64,000 nucleotides of DNA from Enoplosus armatus (GCF_043641665.1 NC_092203.1:8657067-8721066); one strand, 5' to 3'. Positions 11,670 to 25,308 are shown, counted from the stretch's first letter. Translations and numbers: made by a program. The notes: a model not told the origin generated them from the sequence alone.

Positions 11670-12715
11670 GAAGACCCATCCATTCCCTGAAATACGTGTA
11701 TTATCCCAAGGTGGATAAAAAATCAATGAAAAGCAATATTCCTATTGGATTTAGTTTATGCCATCGACCTATTTCTGTGAGCCGGTGCGTAGATCATCTG
11801 TGCAGCGGGGAGTGGATGACCCGCTAACCTCCATCCAGGGTCACCGCATTAACGCTCGCTGCTGCTCCTCCTCAGATAGCGGGTTTACCTGTCGTTTACA
11901 TAATAAATTCTCAAGGAAAATTGATGTGGGTTTGAAGTGGAGGTGCCCCTTTTGGACGTGAAGGTTGAATTTTGTGCCACGTGCTGCATTTCGTTTATTT
12001 CTTGCCAGATTAAAATACATGAACCAAAAGTAATGCGTATCCCTTCCTTTAGGCCCAAACCACAGTTTTTCCTTCAAAATGAACAGAACAAAATATCAAA
12101 AGCAAGCCTGCAGAAGGATCCGGACAGAAACGACTGCTTCTGCTTTTTTGAGGGATCAAAGGTAATATTAGCAGCACATCATTGTAGCTGCACTGCATAT
12201 CTCAACATGACATTGATGTTTCGCCCCTTATACACGTAAATTAGAGAAAATCACATTACCAACAATCAGGAAAAGCATCTCCGGCGAGTCAACTTGTAGC
12301 ATCTGAAAATGCCGTTGGTCTTGTAATTTTAAAGGATCACAGGTAATATAAACTAATAAATCAATCACAATCATTTTAATACAATAATGTAAAGAGACAA
12401 AAGCCGCCTCTGACCTATTACACTTCAGGCGGTGAAGTTGTTTTCCAATATTTGAATTAGCATTTTACAACTGGCCCAACAGATGAATCATCAAAACCTC
12501 CACAGACCATGTGATGCCCCAAAGACCAAAACCAGACCCCGTGTGTCAACCGTTGCCTTGTCTTTCTGTCTCCTCCCACCCAAGTGTCTCTGCAACCCAT
12601 ATATTAGAACCCGGCGTCACAAAGAAAAACGGTGGCAGGAGACCGACCTGGCAACTTGTGGCACCGCTCGTCTGGGAAGATAATGAGTTCCCACAGGCCA
12701 GAGATAGGGCGCCGA

Positions 12716-12762
12716 GTGTGTGTGTGTGTGTGTGTGTGTTGACTGAAGGTGTGTGTGTGTGT
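12716..12762. repeat. Two GT tracts separated by GACTGAAG
   Basis: GT array at 12716-12739 and a second at about 12750-12762. Confidence 0.93.
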
Positions 12763-14700
12763 CTCTGTGTCTTTCCTTGTTATTGAAGTACAGAGAGATA
12801 GCACCAGAAAGAGACAGTGAAATTCTTTAAACTTTAAACTTCAAATCGCCCCAGTTTGGTCAACCCCCAGCAGGATTTGGCTGTAATGAGGACTGGTTCT
12901 GCTCTCGCTGTCTGCTGCCCTCTGTCAGCTTCTCTCATTCTCTCTTTCTCTTTCTGTCTCTGCTCTCCACAGTTGATGGTACAGACAACAGATCACTCCC
13001 AGGAGACCTAGCCCTAAAACATTATCCATCATGTTGACAGCAGTACAGCTCAAGAGTCTTAAAGTGAAGAAAATATCATGTACTACACACAGATAAACAT
13101 CTCCTTCAAGCTCTTCTACACTCTGTTTTTCTTTCCTGTTGCACCACATCTTTTTCACTCTCACTGACAGAGCAGGTATTGAAGAAGCAAGTGAGGTTTT
13201 GTCACTGATAGTTCAATATTATTGGAACAAAAATCACAGTTTTCATGATCAAATGGCACCTTAAATCTCTATTTATCTGACAGGTATTGGAGCACTACCA
13301 CTTTGGCCAACAAGAGCAGGAATACGGTGATACAAGTCAACAGGCAATTGCCAGCAGTATGTCATCCTGGCTGTATATGTCCTTGTAAAAATAAAACTGT
13401 ACACAGACAAGTGTGGACAAGAGGGAAGGGGTGAGATATATGATGAGGAAAGGAAGGAAAGAGGACACTAGGGGGAAGGGAGCGCGAGGAAAATATTGCT
13501 TTTATGAATTTAATTTGGTAGTTTTAAGAAGTGAGAGATGAAGTGAAACCGGAACTAAGAAAACCTCATTCAGAATCCCATTGACGTTTGCAATAATAAT
13601 GCAAATAACTAAAGATGGTTTTTGCGGCCTTAAACAAACATCATCTCCCAGGAGCCCCAGACCGTCACGGGTTAAACGTCACCAGCTCGACTGAGGAGGT
13701 GAGTCCGTGAGCGAGTTCAGACATGTCTGTAATAACAGCAGGACCGAGACAGCAGAGATTACTGTACTATATGCCATCGGCATAATGTCCTGGTTTCGCA
13801 GTTATTATACAATTATCCAAAGATGTCATGATGATCTTTCTGCTGTCTTATCTGCTATTTATTTAACATGTTTGCACCTCCTCCATTTCCTTTGTGCATT
13901 GCATTGTGGGACAATAGTATCCAGCACACTCAGAAATAAAGCGTCTTAAGAATATAGAAAGACAGATTGTGGATTTGCTTAAAAAAAACTATGGTTATGG
14001 TTTGGTTTGGGTTCGGAAACTAAACACTAAAATCATGGTTATTGTTGATAAAAAGGCAGACTGGAACTCGTGCTGCACACCCCTCCATTATACCAACCTC
14101 CACACCCTTACTTTCCAACTCTCTACATAAAGGGCACATTGCTTTCTGCATTGGTGCTGCACTTTGGCATTGGTTGTAAATCATGAGGTGCAGAATCGTC
14201 CAATATGGGCCAATACTGGGCTGCAAAACCTGCTTAGAATTAGGATATAGCATGAAATCGAGACGCAGCCTTAGTTTAGAATTTGCATGACCTCCAGGCT
14301 TATAATACATTCTCCAAACTCATTGTAAAATTAAAGAATACATGGCAGACATTCTGAAAAAAAGTTTTCACACCGCACAAAATGTGGCCTGAAATATCTG
14401 AACAAGTTTGAGAAAGTGCACTTGGTTATCTTGCAGGACACTCAGAGTCATGCAGGGCAATCCGTGAAAAGGAGACCCGAGTGCACCTCATGCTTCTTTT
14501 TCCAAGTATTCTGACTGCATTCAATTACGACTTCTCCAAGGTCTGGGCGGCTGAATGAAGCTGAAGGTAAGGAGCGAGCAAAAAAAGAGAGGAGGAGAGA
14601 GGATGGAGGACGAATGTGTTGAGGTGTGTGACGACTCTGTAAGGAATGATAAAGAGACAGAATGAGCGACTGCTGGTTTTACTGCACCAAGGCCGACATG
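12760..14700. other. Gene-free stretch with no feature recognised
   Basis: AT-rich DNA of ordinary complexity. TTGCATTGTGGGACAATAGT near 13900 and the GGTTATGGTTTGGTTTGGGT stretch near 14000 hint at old repeat remnants, but I cannot delimit or name them. Confidence 0.4.
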
Positions 14701-14720
14701 CTTGGATTTATGGACATGAG

Positions 14721-14746
14721 TGTGTGTGTGTGTGTGTGTGTGTGTG
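14721..14746. repeat. (TG)13 microsatellite
   Basis: Perfect array. Confidence 0.95.
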
Positions 14747-14749
14747 CCC

Positions 14750-17340
14750 TTTATTTGTGTGTATAAAGACTACAAGTGTCCCAACTCCACTGCTGACCTT
14801 GTCAAACTCCTAAAAAACTGTGTTTGAATCCATTCTGTGCAATGACACTGGCCATTTCCAGTGGGTTTATTAAGTGAGGAGCAATACGCGGACGTTTTAA
14901 GAGGGTCTTAAAAGACAGATCTGCCCTCAGATACTCTCACACAGCAATAAATCACGAATCTGTGATCTTCAAGGCATGCAGGAGTTATTTTGTGATTAAA
15001 TGTCGCAGCCTCATTCAAGAATTTCTCGCTGTATAAGTGTTGAACGTTTACTCTTTGATTCAGACAATGACCAAAATGTGACATTTTGACAAATTAGATT
15101 TTTAGGGTTTTCAACACAGTAAGAGAAACACACAGACAACATTAACCTTGAACTACAAGCGTTTAGGTTTCCATTGAAATCAAGGTTCACTGATAAGGAT
15201 AAACTGTGTGTATCATCATAATGAGCTTTCAGTATGTTTATTTGATTGGAGTTAGTGTACCGTATACAATGACTGAGACACAGTATAAAAACAACCAGGG
15301 TGGATTGCATTGAATAACTTCTAAACTATGTGTCATTATAATGGGCTTATTCATGACTGATTAGGGTGCCGTACAGAGCATTGTGAAGTTTGAATGGCTT
15401 TGTACTGTATACAGGTGCTGCGATATTAATACAGGGCTCCATAAAGTTTTATGCATTATATAACTCACAATAACTCATATATGTCATAGTAAACTTATGC
15501 ACAGTTGAGTATTATTAAATAGAAATGGAGTTTGTAGTAAATACAGTAAATCAGATATAGATACAATGATTTTTTTTATTGGATTGTTTTAAAACTGAAT
15601 AACTCTAAACGACGAAATAATAAGAAATAAGAAATAAGAATAGACACACGACAAAACAGACACATGAAGCTGCAGGAGGAGACACAAATCAAATGTCTTT
15701 TAAGATTTAAGTATGAAGGAAAATCTAAATACATTTACATTTATGCAAATGTATGTAAATGTTATGAAAAAGAATAAATCCACACAAATTCATGTACAGA
15801 TTGAGATCGTTAAGAACATATGTAGCATTGATGCTTCTATAGTTACACGTGAGCAAAAGAACAGACATTGAAGAGCAATAACAGGAAGACAACATGTGGT
15901 TGAAGTGGGCATGGTCTAATGTGATGTGGGGAAATATACAGTAGAAGGAGGAACTGTATATATAAACTGACTTCAAGACTCCATTACCAAAGCCTGATCT
16001 GGGCATAATGATAAGCTCAGGGAGAAGTCAGTGAGGGGGAGGTGAGTTTTCTATTCACAGCAGAGGAAAGAGAAAAAAAAGATAATAGTCAGAATGTGAC
16101 AGCGGAGCAGCAACCTTGAAACCTTAGGTGGGCGAGAGAGGAGCCTGAGGGGGCTTTATGTTAGTGAGCGAGAGAGGGAGGGAGATCATAGGCCTATTGC
16201 TGCACAATGACAAGAGCCTCCACGCGGGGACAAGGACACGTGTGACTTCAAATCTCTGCTGCTTTCTGCTGGTGAAGGGACTCGGCCTGCGCGTCGTCAC
16301 CCCTACTGTGCAAAGAACACAGAGGAACATGGATTTGAGGCTCATTACTGCACATTCTCATCTCAAAGCATGACACATGCATGGTAGTACATATATGCAC
16401 ATGAAAATATCAGCCTGGTTTCATAAGATGTGCTACGAGCGAAGCATTCTGCAGGTTTTAGCTCATTGACATATACTTTATGTTACTTCTGGTGACTTTT
16501 TTTAACATATCACAGTGAATATTACTTTGCCCTCATTATGTTGGACAAAGTTCTGTCATGTGGCGATGCTGTCGAGATCATTCACTCTTTCTGAAGCTAC
16601 GATTTACTTACTGCTGGAAGAACGGTCACGTGAAGTAGACATACATGCAGAAAGATCCGTCTCAAAAATATTACCCTGCAGAAACTGCGAGTTTCCAGAT
16701 CCAATCCGAGGATCAGGAATGCTCTAATTTTTTTAAATGCTTCGTGCACAGAATGACTCACCTCCATTTTATTGCTTGGCGGTAGAAATCTCAAAACCTC
16801 GCCACATAAAACTCTCTGCATGAGTAGATCCCATTAAATAAAAGTTTTTTTTGTGATTTCTTGCTCACTGTACCTGTTGATCATTTGTGTCTTTTGAGAT
16901 TTACATTCAAATCTCTCATTGACAGAAAGTGTACATTTGTGTAATTCGTTAGCTGACCTTTTCCCTGCATAGACACAAACCAAAATATGCACACACGGGC
17001 TCATACACACACATCCCTTCTTTCCCTTTAGGATAGCATCCGCTGGATGAAAGGTGCAGCTCCCCACCTCCCCTAACCCCTCCCCTCTCTCCTCTCCCTC
17101 AGTTGTCAAACATCAAAAAGAAGGGTGCCGTCTCCAGAAAGACTCACCCAGGGCTCAGGAGGGAGGGGTTGGGTTTTCGTTTTTTTTTTTGGGTGATAGA
17201 TAGAAAAAGAGAACATGGCTGACGTTGGTGCCTTATTTATGCCCCATACACTCCCCTTGTGGGCGAGGACAGGGTTCCACTGATTAGTGCGAGAATGTTC
17301 TAAAGAAAGAGAGAAGGTGCCATGCCGCTGCCTCTAGCAA
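14750..17340. other. Gene-free AT-rich stretch
   Basis: Apart from the AAATAAG repeat at 15617 and a CT-rich run near 17060-17100, I see no coding exon, structured RNA or clear repeat. Open frames are short with no family resemblance. Confidence 0.45.
15617..15641. repeat. Short (AAATAAG)n tandem repeat
   Basis: Three consecutive AATAAGA-type units in AT-rich DNA. Confidence 0.8.
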
Positions 17341-17358
17341 AGTTACACAGAAGGAGAG

Positions 17359-17360
<2 letters not shown>

Positions 17361-17392
<32 letters not shown>
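17361..17392. repeat. (GT)16 microsatellite
   Basis: Perfect array within purine-rich DNA (GAGAGAGGGTGAGAG follows). Confidence 0.95.
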
Positions 17393-17393
<1 letters not shown>

Positions 17394-17573
17394 AGTAAAA
17401 GGGAAGGAGAGAGAGGGTGAGAGACATAGGGATAGTGCGCTGGTGCAATGATTAAGTCATTTCTTATACTCGCCTTTGAGTGTTATGTCTTTGATGCTGT
17501 AAAAAAAAGCCCCTCCCACACAGACATCATTAAGGAACAGAGGAATTGTCTCTCAAGTTGGATGAGGAGGATG

Positions 17574-17610
17574 AAGGGGGGGGTGGTATTGGTGGTGGTG
17601 GTGGTGGTGG
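17574..17610. repeat. G-run and (GGT)n trinucleotide repeat
   Basis: AAGGGGGGGG is followed by GGTATT and seven GGT units. Overlapping Gly- and Val-rich frames are by-products. Confidence 0.93.
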
Positions 17611-18245
17611 CGAGCATGACGAGGAGGGTGTGGAGTGTCAAACAATTCATCCACAAAGACACCACACGACAGATTTGTATCGCAATCTTGGCATTTTGTT
17701 GTCTTTGTTCTGTTGCACTAACACGTCTGCAGCACATTTGGTTAGCTAACGGCTCTGCTGCGTCACTGAAGGCCAATTTAACAATGTGGCGTCGTCTTCT
17801 GAATCACTGCTTCAAGCATATTTTTACATAATGTGTTGCCTCCTGTCTGTTTTTATTCCCGTTTTACCCTACAGTAATCATTAACAGAGTCGTAAAGGTA
17901 GCAGCTGCAACAGCGGTGGTGGTGCTTAAATTAGTGTAAAGTAGTAGTGATGTTATTAGTCAGTGAAGGAAGACGCATTCATATCTGCTATTGAAGTGAA
18001 AGCAGTTCTACATTCAAAACTGTACTGTAATACATCAGGATTAGAAGCAAAATCTACTTAAAAGTCTAAACTAAAAGTAAGAATTGGAAAGAATCACAAC
18101 TTTAACTTCTAATAAAGTTAATGTGAGCAGCCAAGTTGATCTACTTTACCTATTGTTGGTAGTTTAATGTGTAGCAATGTGTAATTTCATAATACAGTAT
18201 GTTTTGTACAGCGTATAAAGTCTTTACGTGCAAAAAGAACTGTAG

Positions 18246-18430
18246 CTATAATAATAATAATAATAATAATAATAAACTTTACTTATGCAGCACTTTTCAA
18301 AAACAAATAGTAGCACTGAGGAAAGACAAGGAGATTTTTATCAAACACATTGTATTTCAAATAAACTCAATGTGCTTTATATTAAAGTGCATGTGCAAAC
18401 AGGCACCCAGACACAGTAAAGAACCACACA
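18246..18430 (+). mobile_element. (ATA)n microsatellite plus retroposon-tail-like sequence
   Basis: An (ATA/AAT)n array at 18247-18275 is followed by AAACTTTACTTATGCAGCAC TTTTCAAAAACAAA and later TCAATGTGCTTTATATTAAA. In teleosts the motif 'ctttatttatatagcacttttcaaa' is the typical 3' tail of RTE-like LINEs or SINEs that borrow it, often next to a short microsatellite. The class assignment is from memory. Confidence 0.4.
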
Positions 18431-18439
18431 CACAAACAG

Positions 18440-20940
18440 GTTTCAGTTTGCACAGGTCTTGAGTTAGAAAACCACCACCAACGATGGCGCGGGCTGAACG
18501 CCGTAACTGTAACTGGCTTTGTGTTTACTTGTCCCCGCCCTCAGTGCAACTATTAAACTATAAAATCTACATTAAGCGGTCGGGGCATTTGACACAAAGA
18601 GCTGTACACTTGATCACGTCGGATAACAGCAGATTGTGCTTTTTGATTAATGTGTCAGTCGGGGAGGCCATGAATAACATTACTGAGAGCTTGGAGGCGC
18701 AAAGTTCTGCTCAACAAGCTGTGGTGCCGACTGAAACAGTGTAAAAATGCTGTTTACAAAGAAACTTCCTAATCTCCAACACGTAGCATAGCGTGTTGTG
18801 TGATTGAAACACACAACAATGGCGACGTGATACTTGATGATAATGACCACTAAACGCCACTTTAGATGCTAAAACCAGCCGGATAATCCCACTTGATCCA
18901 AATAGCAGGTATCTCCAGTCTAATGTCGCGTCTCTACGTGGCTCCTATAAAAAATTGGACCATGTGACGGAGAGACGGAGGAGAACATAACCGGTTTGTT
19001 TGTCTTCCTTTATCCCTGGCAAGATGAAAAGAACGCTGTTAAGTCTGATGTTGGTTCTCTCTGCCGTCAAAATGAAAGACTCCCAGACTGACAGACACAA
19101 AAGGGCTTTTTGAGATTTGTTGCAACTGCAGGAAGCTGCCTCTCCCTCCAAATTTGCCACTTGACAGTGATGGAGTGCCTGTCTAATACAATGATGTGTT
19201 AGTCCACAAGTGTGCACGCTGAGGCGCACCCGCAAACACAACTGGGAGTGTGTTCAAAGACTAGAAGGCTGTCTGACAACATCATTAGTGTGTCTGTGTC
19301 TGTGTGTATTACGTCTCCTTTCTTCTCTATCTTACCTCTTTCACCCTCTCCCCCGCTTTCTCTCCGTCTGTCTCTCCTGACGGGAATCGTGGGGAAACAG
19401 GTGGAAGAGTATTCACAGGGAACAGACATCATACATTCCCTCAGTTATGTCTGGGACGCAGATCAATGTGCTGGGGTGGAGATATGCACTGCTGCTGGGT
19501 GACAATGGGGAAAGCGTAGATAATTCCCTGTGCAGACATGAAGTGAATCTAAGTCTGGGCCCTGGTTGTACAGTATTTCTCCCAGTAGAGCTCACACTAA
19601 GTGTTCATCCTACAACTGTGAAGCTGCGCCTGCATCAGCAGTCTGTGTCGCTTTCATTCAGGCCTCTTATTGTTATGTTACATGCGATGAGGCCAATTTG
19701 AACCCCCCCGATTACTGACTGCACCCACATCGACAATTCACACGTCAACCACACACATCTGTCCCTCTTTTGGATGCTATCATGTGCTATGTTGCTGTTA
19801 TTTTTCTTTTCAGACCAGACTCCTTAATAAAATAAGAAACATATAGGAACCCCGATTTTCTTGTGTTGCGACCCCACTTAAATACAAAAAAATGCAGTGC
19901 ATGCACCACTAAAAGAAGTTTTTATTGCATCCAAGTCACAAAAATGAGAGTAAGTCTGACAAGAATTGAGAAACACAATAAAGAGAAGAGTAACACAACA
20001 AAGGGTACAGAAAAAGAAGAAAGGGGAAAAAAGACAAGGAAGTAAAATTGTGCTCTTCACTGCTGGGCCTCGTGCCCCCTTCTCTCCACATGAGAGGGGG
20101 GCCTCTGATGAGGTGTTGATTGCCTGTGGGCACAAGTGGTTTCTCCAAACACTCTAAAAGTGGCCTATCCTCTGATTAGATTCAAGTGTTATAACGGCAA
20201 ATAGGCCCAGACACTCGACCATACATTACGGCATTGAGCGAGACCTTGAGGCGAGGGCTTTCATTACAGCGGTGCCTCGTAAAGACCCAAATGGACCCAA
20301 AGGTCATTTTGAGAAGAGGGCAAGTTTTCGTGGGGGTATTCATACCCAAAGCCATCAGCTGTTTTTGCCGTAGCCTCTTCAAGTCACAACAATGTGTTAA
20401 ATTACTGCAGGCCTGATGTGGGCCACAACAACACAACAATGTTTAAGGGTTTAGTCTGCTCAAAACGAACTAGACATGGACATGTTTATACCTGTCCGAA
20501 TGGCCCTAACCCTAACTCTGACATTTATGTTTAATATTGTGCACGGTCCGTTACAAATAATGGGGATAACGACTTAAAGTGATTTGTGGCGTTGTACCCT
20601 GCTTTACATTCACATCTCTGTATACCCAGGAAATTGCTGCGTATAGTGGGTCTGATTGGTTGATGTTGTTGTTGTTTTGTAAAGTTACAAAATTGCTCCA
20701 ACACCGATTCCCCTCTCAGACAGGAGGTTTTGAAGAATACAGACGCCTTCAGTGTGCCATAGTGCAAAAATCTACTGACACTTGTCTTTTATTGGGTCCG
20801 GAAAGTCTTTTTTAAGTAAGAGTTAATATAAGTTTAGATAAGACTGAATTACAAAGATTGATCCTGGTTAAAACTATAACAAAATATGTATATATGTAAA
20901 TTACGCAAGAATTTGGTGTACAAATCATGCAAAGCCACCA
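18440..20940. other. Gene-free stretch with no feature recognised
   Basis: An 86-codon + frame at 18484 and short frames at 19300-19700 look like noise. A short stem (GTTGTGTG / CACACAAC, about 18794-18817) and CCCTAACCCTAACTCTGAC at 20504-20522 were noted but have no clear meaning. Confidence 0.4.
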
Positions 20941-21210
20941 CACATAAGTTAACTTACGGTCTTTTTTTTTACTGTGAGGATTTCCAGTACATGTGATGTG
21001 TGTTCAAAATGGCTGCGATGGGAATAAGATTCAGAGTTTGCAAAATCAGATGTGATTTCTCTGCTGTTGAGATGGTTTGAAGAATTACAGTTGAAATGTA
21101 GGACGATGGATATTCGCAGCTGCACAGTGAGTGTACAGTCATGTACCGAAATGCAGCCAACGCACGCACACCCACGAGCCCAGACTGACATCTGTCTGCA
21201 AATGTATAGA

Positions 21211-21214
<4 letters not shown>

Positions 21215-21261
<47 letters not shown>
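21215..21261. repeat. (CA)23 microsatellite
   Basis: Longest perfect CA array in the window, flanked by CGCGCACA and CGCACACG, which makes it a strong Z-DNA-type alternating purine-pyrimidine tract. Confidence 0.97.
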
Positions 21262-21269
<8 letters not shown>

Positions 21270-21403
21270 TGTCTGTGGTGCACACGGCGATGTACAGGCA
21301 CACAGACGAGACATGAATATTTAAGAGGCTTCAGTCTGCATGTGTTCCATATATGTCACCATCAGTGTCTCAAGAGCTGGTTGGAGGGCAGGGGGCTGAT
21401 GAG

Positions 21404-21407
<4 letters not shown>

Positions 21408-21442
<35 letters not shown>
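21408..21442. repeat. (GT)n microsatellite
   Basis: Perfect array, facing the CA array at 21215 about 150 bp away. Confidence 0.97.
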
Positions 21443-21443
<1 letters not shown>

Positions 21444-21561
21444 TGGCGGGCTCAAAGTGGCCATCTTCATATATCATGTAGCTCCTCCTTGCCAAGAGCA
21501 CTGCTTCTGTCAAGTGTGTGTGATGAGCACCCACAAGACCTCTCCGCTCTTCACCCCCTCA

Positions 21562-21563
<2 letters not shown>

Positions 21564-21609
<46 letters not shown>

Positions 21610-21651
21610 CGGAGAAGAAGGGAAAGAGAAAGAAAGAGGGAGAGAGAACAT
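21564..21651. repeat. (TG)21 followed by a purine (GA/GAAA) tract
   Basis: Perfect TG array to 21605, then GAGCGGAGAAGAAGGGAAAG and AGAAAGAGGGAGAGAGA. Confidence 0.95.
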
Positions 21652-21659
21652 GATGTGCA

Positions 21660-23640
21660 TCTGCTGTGTTGAGAAAGCAGGTCAGTAGGTTGGACTGTGT
21701 GTGTGAGAGTGTGTTGTAGGGTGGCAGGCGTGTATAAATCCTCTTTAAGCAGTCAAGTTTTTATGTTTTATGGCAAATAGCAGGTTTCATTCAGAAATCA
21801 TCGCAATGTGTTTCACAAAACAGACAGAAAACTGCACAAAACAGATGGACAATCAGCATTTGAAATGGTCAGTTAAAGTTTATTTGTGAGACGCCAGCGA
21901 TGCTTTGGTGGATCGTGACAGCGAAAAGAATCCATGATGAAAATTAAATAATCTCTCTCGTTACCTAAATTCTTTTAAAACATTTTATTAAAGTGCCCTT
22001 CTGATTAGACCCCAACCTCAATCCAATGACGACACATTGGACATAATAACATGAAGGATCCATTAAATTTGGTTATCAAAGATTTGTACCAAGCAGGACA
22101 TTGTTACTATTAAAATATATTTGCACATGGTTAGTATAAATAGCAACTATAAACAACAACAACTACAAATACTGTACAACTCAACAACAACTTACTACTA
22201 CTCTGCTTGGAACAATAGTTAGTGTTTAATATGTTTTCTTCCCCCCTCCTCATTCCAGGATTATGTAAATACGAGATGTGATGTTATAAAGTCCTGCTCG
22301 TTTGTAAATGTCTTAAACTCAGATTAGGTGAGCACAAAGAAACTTTCCGCCCTTCAGCAGATGAAGGTGAAAACAGCCTTCACAGTGAAAGTCAAACATT
22401 CAAGTGAAGTAACAATAAGAGGGGGGGGCGGAGGGGGACTTAAATGACCAACTACTCACCAGTTCCACCTTTGTTCTCACAGAACAAGTATCAAACATAA
22501 TAAACCATTGCAATAAATTGGTACCGCTACAGTGGCGACTTCCACAGAGGCCTAAATGACGTGCAGCTCCACGTGTGCTTGTTGAGACGCGGCCACACGT
22601 AAAGGGTTAATGACACGACCGGTGATGCCTCGCTTTCCACAACGCTGCATGATGGGTAAACGACACCCCCCGCAGAGTCTGACAGTAGCTCGCAGCGGTC
22701 CGTCACCTCATGTCCACTCTCAGTGTGACGCCTGGCACTTGTGATGTTATGGGATATGCACACACAAACCACAAGCCTGCACAGACTCCTACGCGGCTAA
22801 TCCCGCTGATCTGGGTGCATCTGACGTGAAGTTGATGAAATAAGAGTGCCGCCATCTGGAAAGTAGGACACGGACTAAATAAATGCTGGCGTAAAGGTAA
22901 TACTTATTTATGAGCTACCTTGAGAGTTACTGTAACACAATAACACTGTAAGTATTGTAATATTATGTGCAGTCCGTCGCTTCCATCAGTCATTAAATAC
23001 GTCACGTTTTGGAATAAAGTCTAAATCAACTTTCTACATGTATGGGACACAGTTTTCTCTTTCAAATTTCATTATCATTCAAAATTCGACTCTTCTTGAC
23101 AAAAAACAACAACAAAACAATGAATTAAAGTGTATTTTAAGTCAAAGCCTGTCCTGCTGCCCAACAAATGCACAATTTACTCCTGTTTGAGTAACTTTTG
23201 CTAAAAACTACAGCGCCCAGCTGTTTTAGGAAATCACTGAGCAGAACTTGGTTTGCTTTGCATGTATTTAAATTTACATGGGCCGTAGACAGCATATGTG
23301 CTCATTTTAACTACTTTTTACATTGTTGTGCAGTTTAATCTATAACAATATCTCATATTTATTAAGTTCAGCATGTGTTTTATATGTAAAACTTGATGTG
23401 GAAAGAAGTGGAGGAGAAGTATAGAGTAGCATAAAACGTTAAACTACAAAAAAAAGAGTGTACTTATAAACTTATACACCACAGTTTTCTCATTGTTGTC
23501 AATGCCAAAGTTGGATCACATTATATTGCGAGGTGTTCCTGTCATCTCATCCACTCCCTGTATGTCTGTTCAGGTAGCAGTGAAAACAGCACAAACACCT
23601 TTTCTTCAGGAAATAATACCCCCAGTCTGAGCGTTTACCT
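21660..23640. other. Gene-free AT-rich stretch
   Basis: Contains an AACAAC/ACTACT-rich low-complexity patch (22150-22205) and a short GGGGGGGCGGAGGGGGA run near 22423. Nothing else recognised. Confidence 0.45.
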
Positions 23641-23860
23641 TCTGAGTGTGTAACGCAGTAATGTGGCCCCTGTATGAGAACAAGCTCCACTATATGGCAG
23701 ATATGAGGCAGAAACAATCATGCGATACATTGCCCTCGTCCGTTGGGCTCGGCTCCATTGTCGCAAGCTTCTGTTACGGAGCAATCTATAAGTACTTAGC
23801 TGCTAAGGAAATTAGCCGCTCCACCAGCTGGTGAATGGAGAAATCATTGTGGAGCCCGGT
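23640..23860. promoter_or_regulatory. Candidate conserved non-coding block
   Basis: Complex sequence with balanced composition (GCGATACATTGCCCTCGTCC, TCTATAAGTACTTAGCTGCT AAGGAAATTAGCCGC). A 62-codon + frame spans it but matches no family I know and lacks splice support. Confidence 0.3.
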
Positions 23861-25080
23861 ATGCTTCTGTGCGCCCGTGTAATTGTGTTTCCAACAAATG
23901 TGCCGGCAAAGTAGGGGGCTCCAAACCTTTTCTTCCTCCTCTCCTTCCAGCTCCTCCTCCTCCCTCCTCTCAACTAAAAACTCCTTGCAGCCCCTTAACA
24001 TGCGAGCACAAGCTAGCCGCGCGCCGGGGCCACGCCAGCGCACCGCAGCCAACCTCATTACCGTGTGATTATGCGAAATCAGCAGAGAGAGGAGCGAGAG
24101 AATCAAAGCCGCCACTGGAGATGAGTGAGTTGTACAGTAAGTGTCCCTGCCCCACCGGATTGGTGGGGGAAAGATTAGAGAACTCGCTCCCAGAGACTCG
24201 CGGAGATCAAATTCTCTCTTAGTTTGCCTCCCTCTTGGGCGTCAAAATGAGTTTCAGTGATGAGGCAGATGTCGAGGTCTATCCTCCCGTTGCTGTGGGG
24301 ATATGAGAGGAGCAGGTTTGGGTAAGCTTAGAAAATGAGGGAGATCCTCACTATGATAGCCATAAAGAATTCAGGGAGCCTCGCAGAGAGGAGTGGGTTG
24401 AAACACCGTCATTTATATTCAAGGACAGCTGCAGCCGAGGAGGGTATAAAATCGATGCAGGGGCTTTACCTTGTCTCATCCTTACTTTTTGTTCATGCTG
24501 AAAAGTCGGCTCTGCGCTCGCTGTCTCAGACCTCAGTATTGGCTGAAATGATGTTTAGGGGAATTGAACATAGGGGATGACAAAATGGCAGGCCGGCATG
24601 CACGCATTCATACACAAAGAGGAGCAAGCAAAGACACACATACAGTCACACACGCGGCAGCCATCAGTGCTGCGTGAGATAACAAGACCATATTGAGGAT
24701 GACCGGAGGGGTGGAGAGACGGAGAGGAAAGGCGGATGAGTGAAAGGGTAAGAAAGTGGTCACGCTTGGCTTCCTTTTGCCATGTAGCTGCCCTATCTCT
24801 CCGCCGCACTGACCCTCTACACGACTAGCTCCACGTCTTATCAGTGCTTTCCTCGGTCCCTCGGTCTTTCTCCCCCGGCGCCGGGCGGGACGTGACGCTG
24901 GAAACGCAACGCCAGATATAGGTTGAGTCACAGAGCGGCACTATCATCGCCGGACACGGAGCCCGTCGGCCTGCAGTCATCAAGGTTCAAGGTGTGATTT
25001 AAAAGTGCGGATTGGTCTTTCCCTCAGGCGTGTATACACAGACATATGTTCATAAGGTACACACACTTCAGTATCCCCGA

Positions 25081-25085
<5 letters not shown>

Positions 25086-25116
<31 letters not shown>
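25086..25116. repeat. (AC)n microsatellite
   Basis: Perfect array. Confidence 0.95.
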
Positions 25117-25119
<3 letters not shown>

Positions 25120-25227
25120 ATGAGCTTGCCTAAGTGCAGCCTTTAATTGAAGTGGTAGTTGTAGGTAAAGAGCTCATTTATATGCATTTCTTCCGCCTAA
25201 AGCCACTGGCTGCAAACACACAAACAG

Positions 25228-25229
<2 letters not shown>

Positions 25230-25262
<33 letters not shown>

Positions 25263-25308
25263 CGCACACACACACACAGACACACACACACACACACTCT
25301 CGCACACA
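25230..25308. repeat. Compound (CA)n with a duplicated CACTCTCGCACA interruption
   Basis: Two CA blocks each end in CACACACTCTCGCACACA, so the unit of about 45 bp has been duplicated, probably by slippage or unequal exchange. Confidence 0.93.

Noticed and set aside
20504..20522. CCCTAACCCTAACTCTGAC, telomere-like
   Set aside because: Only two to three units, one degenerate; too short for an interstitial telomeric repeat. A similar short motif occurs near 63490.
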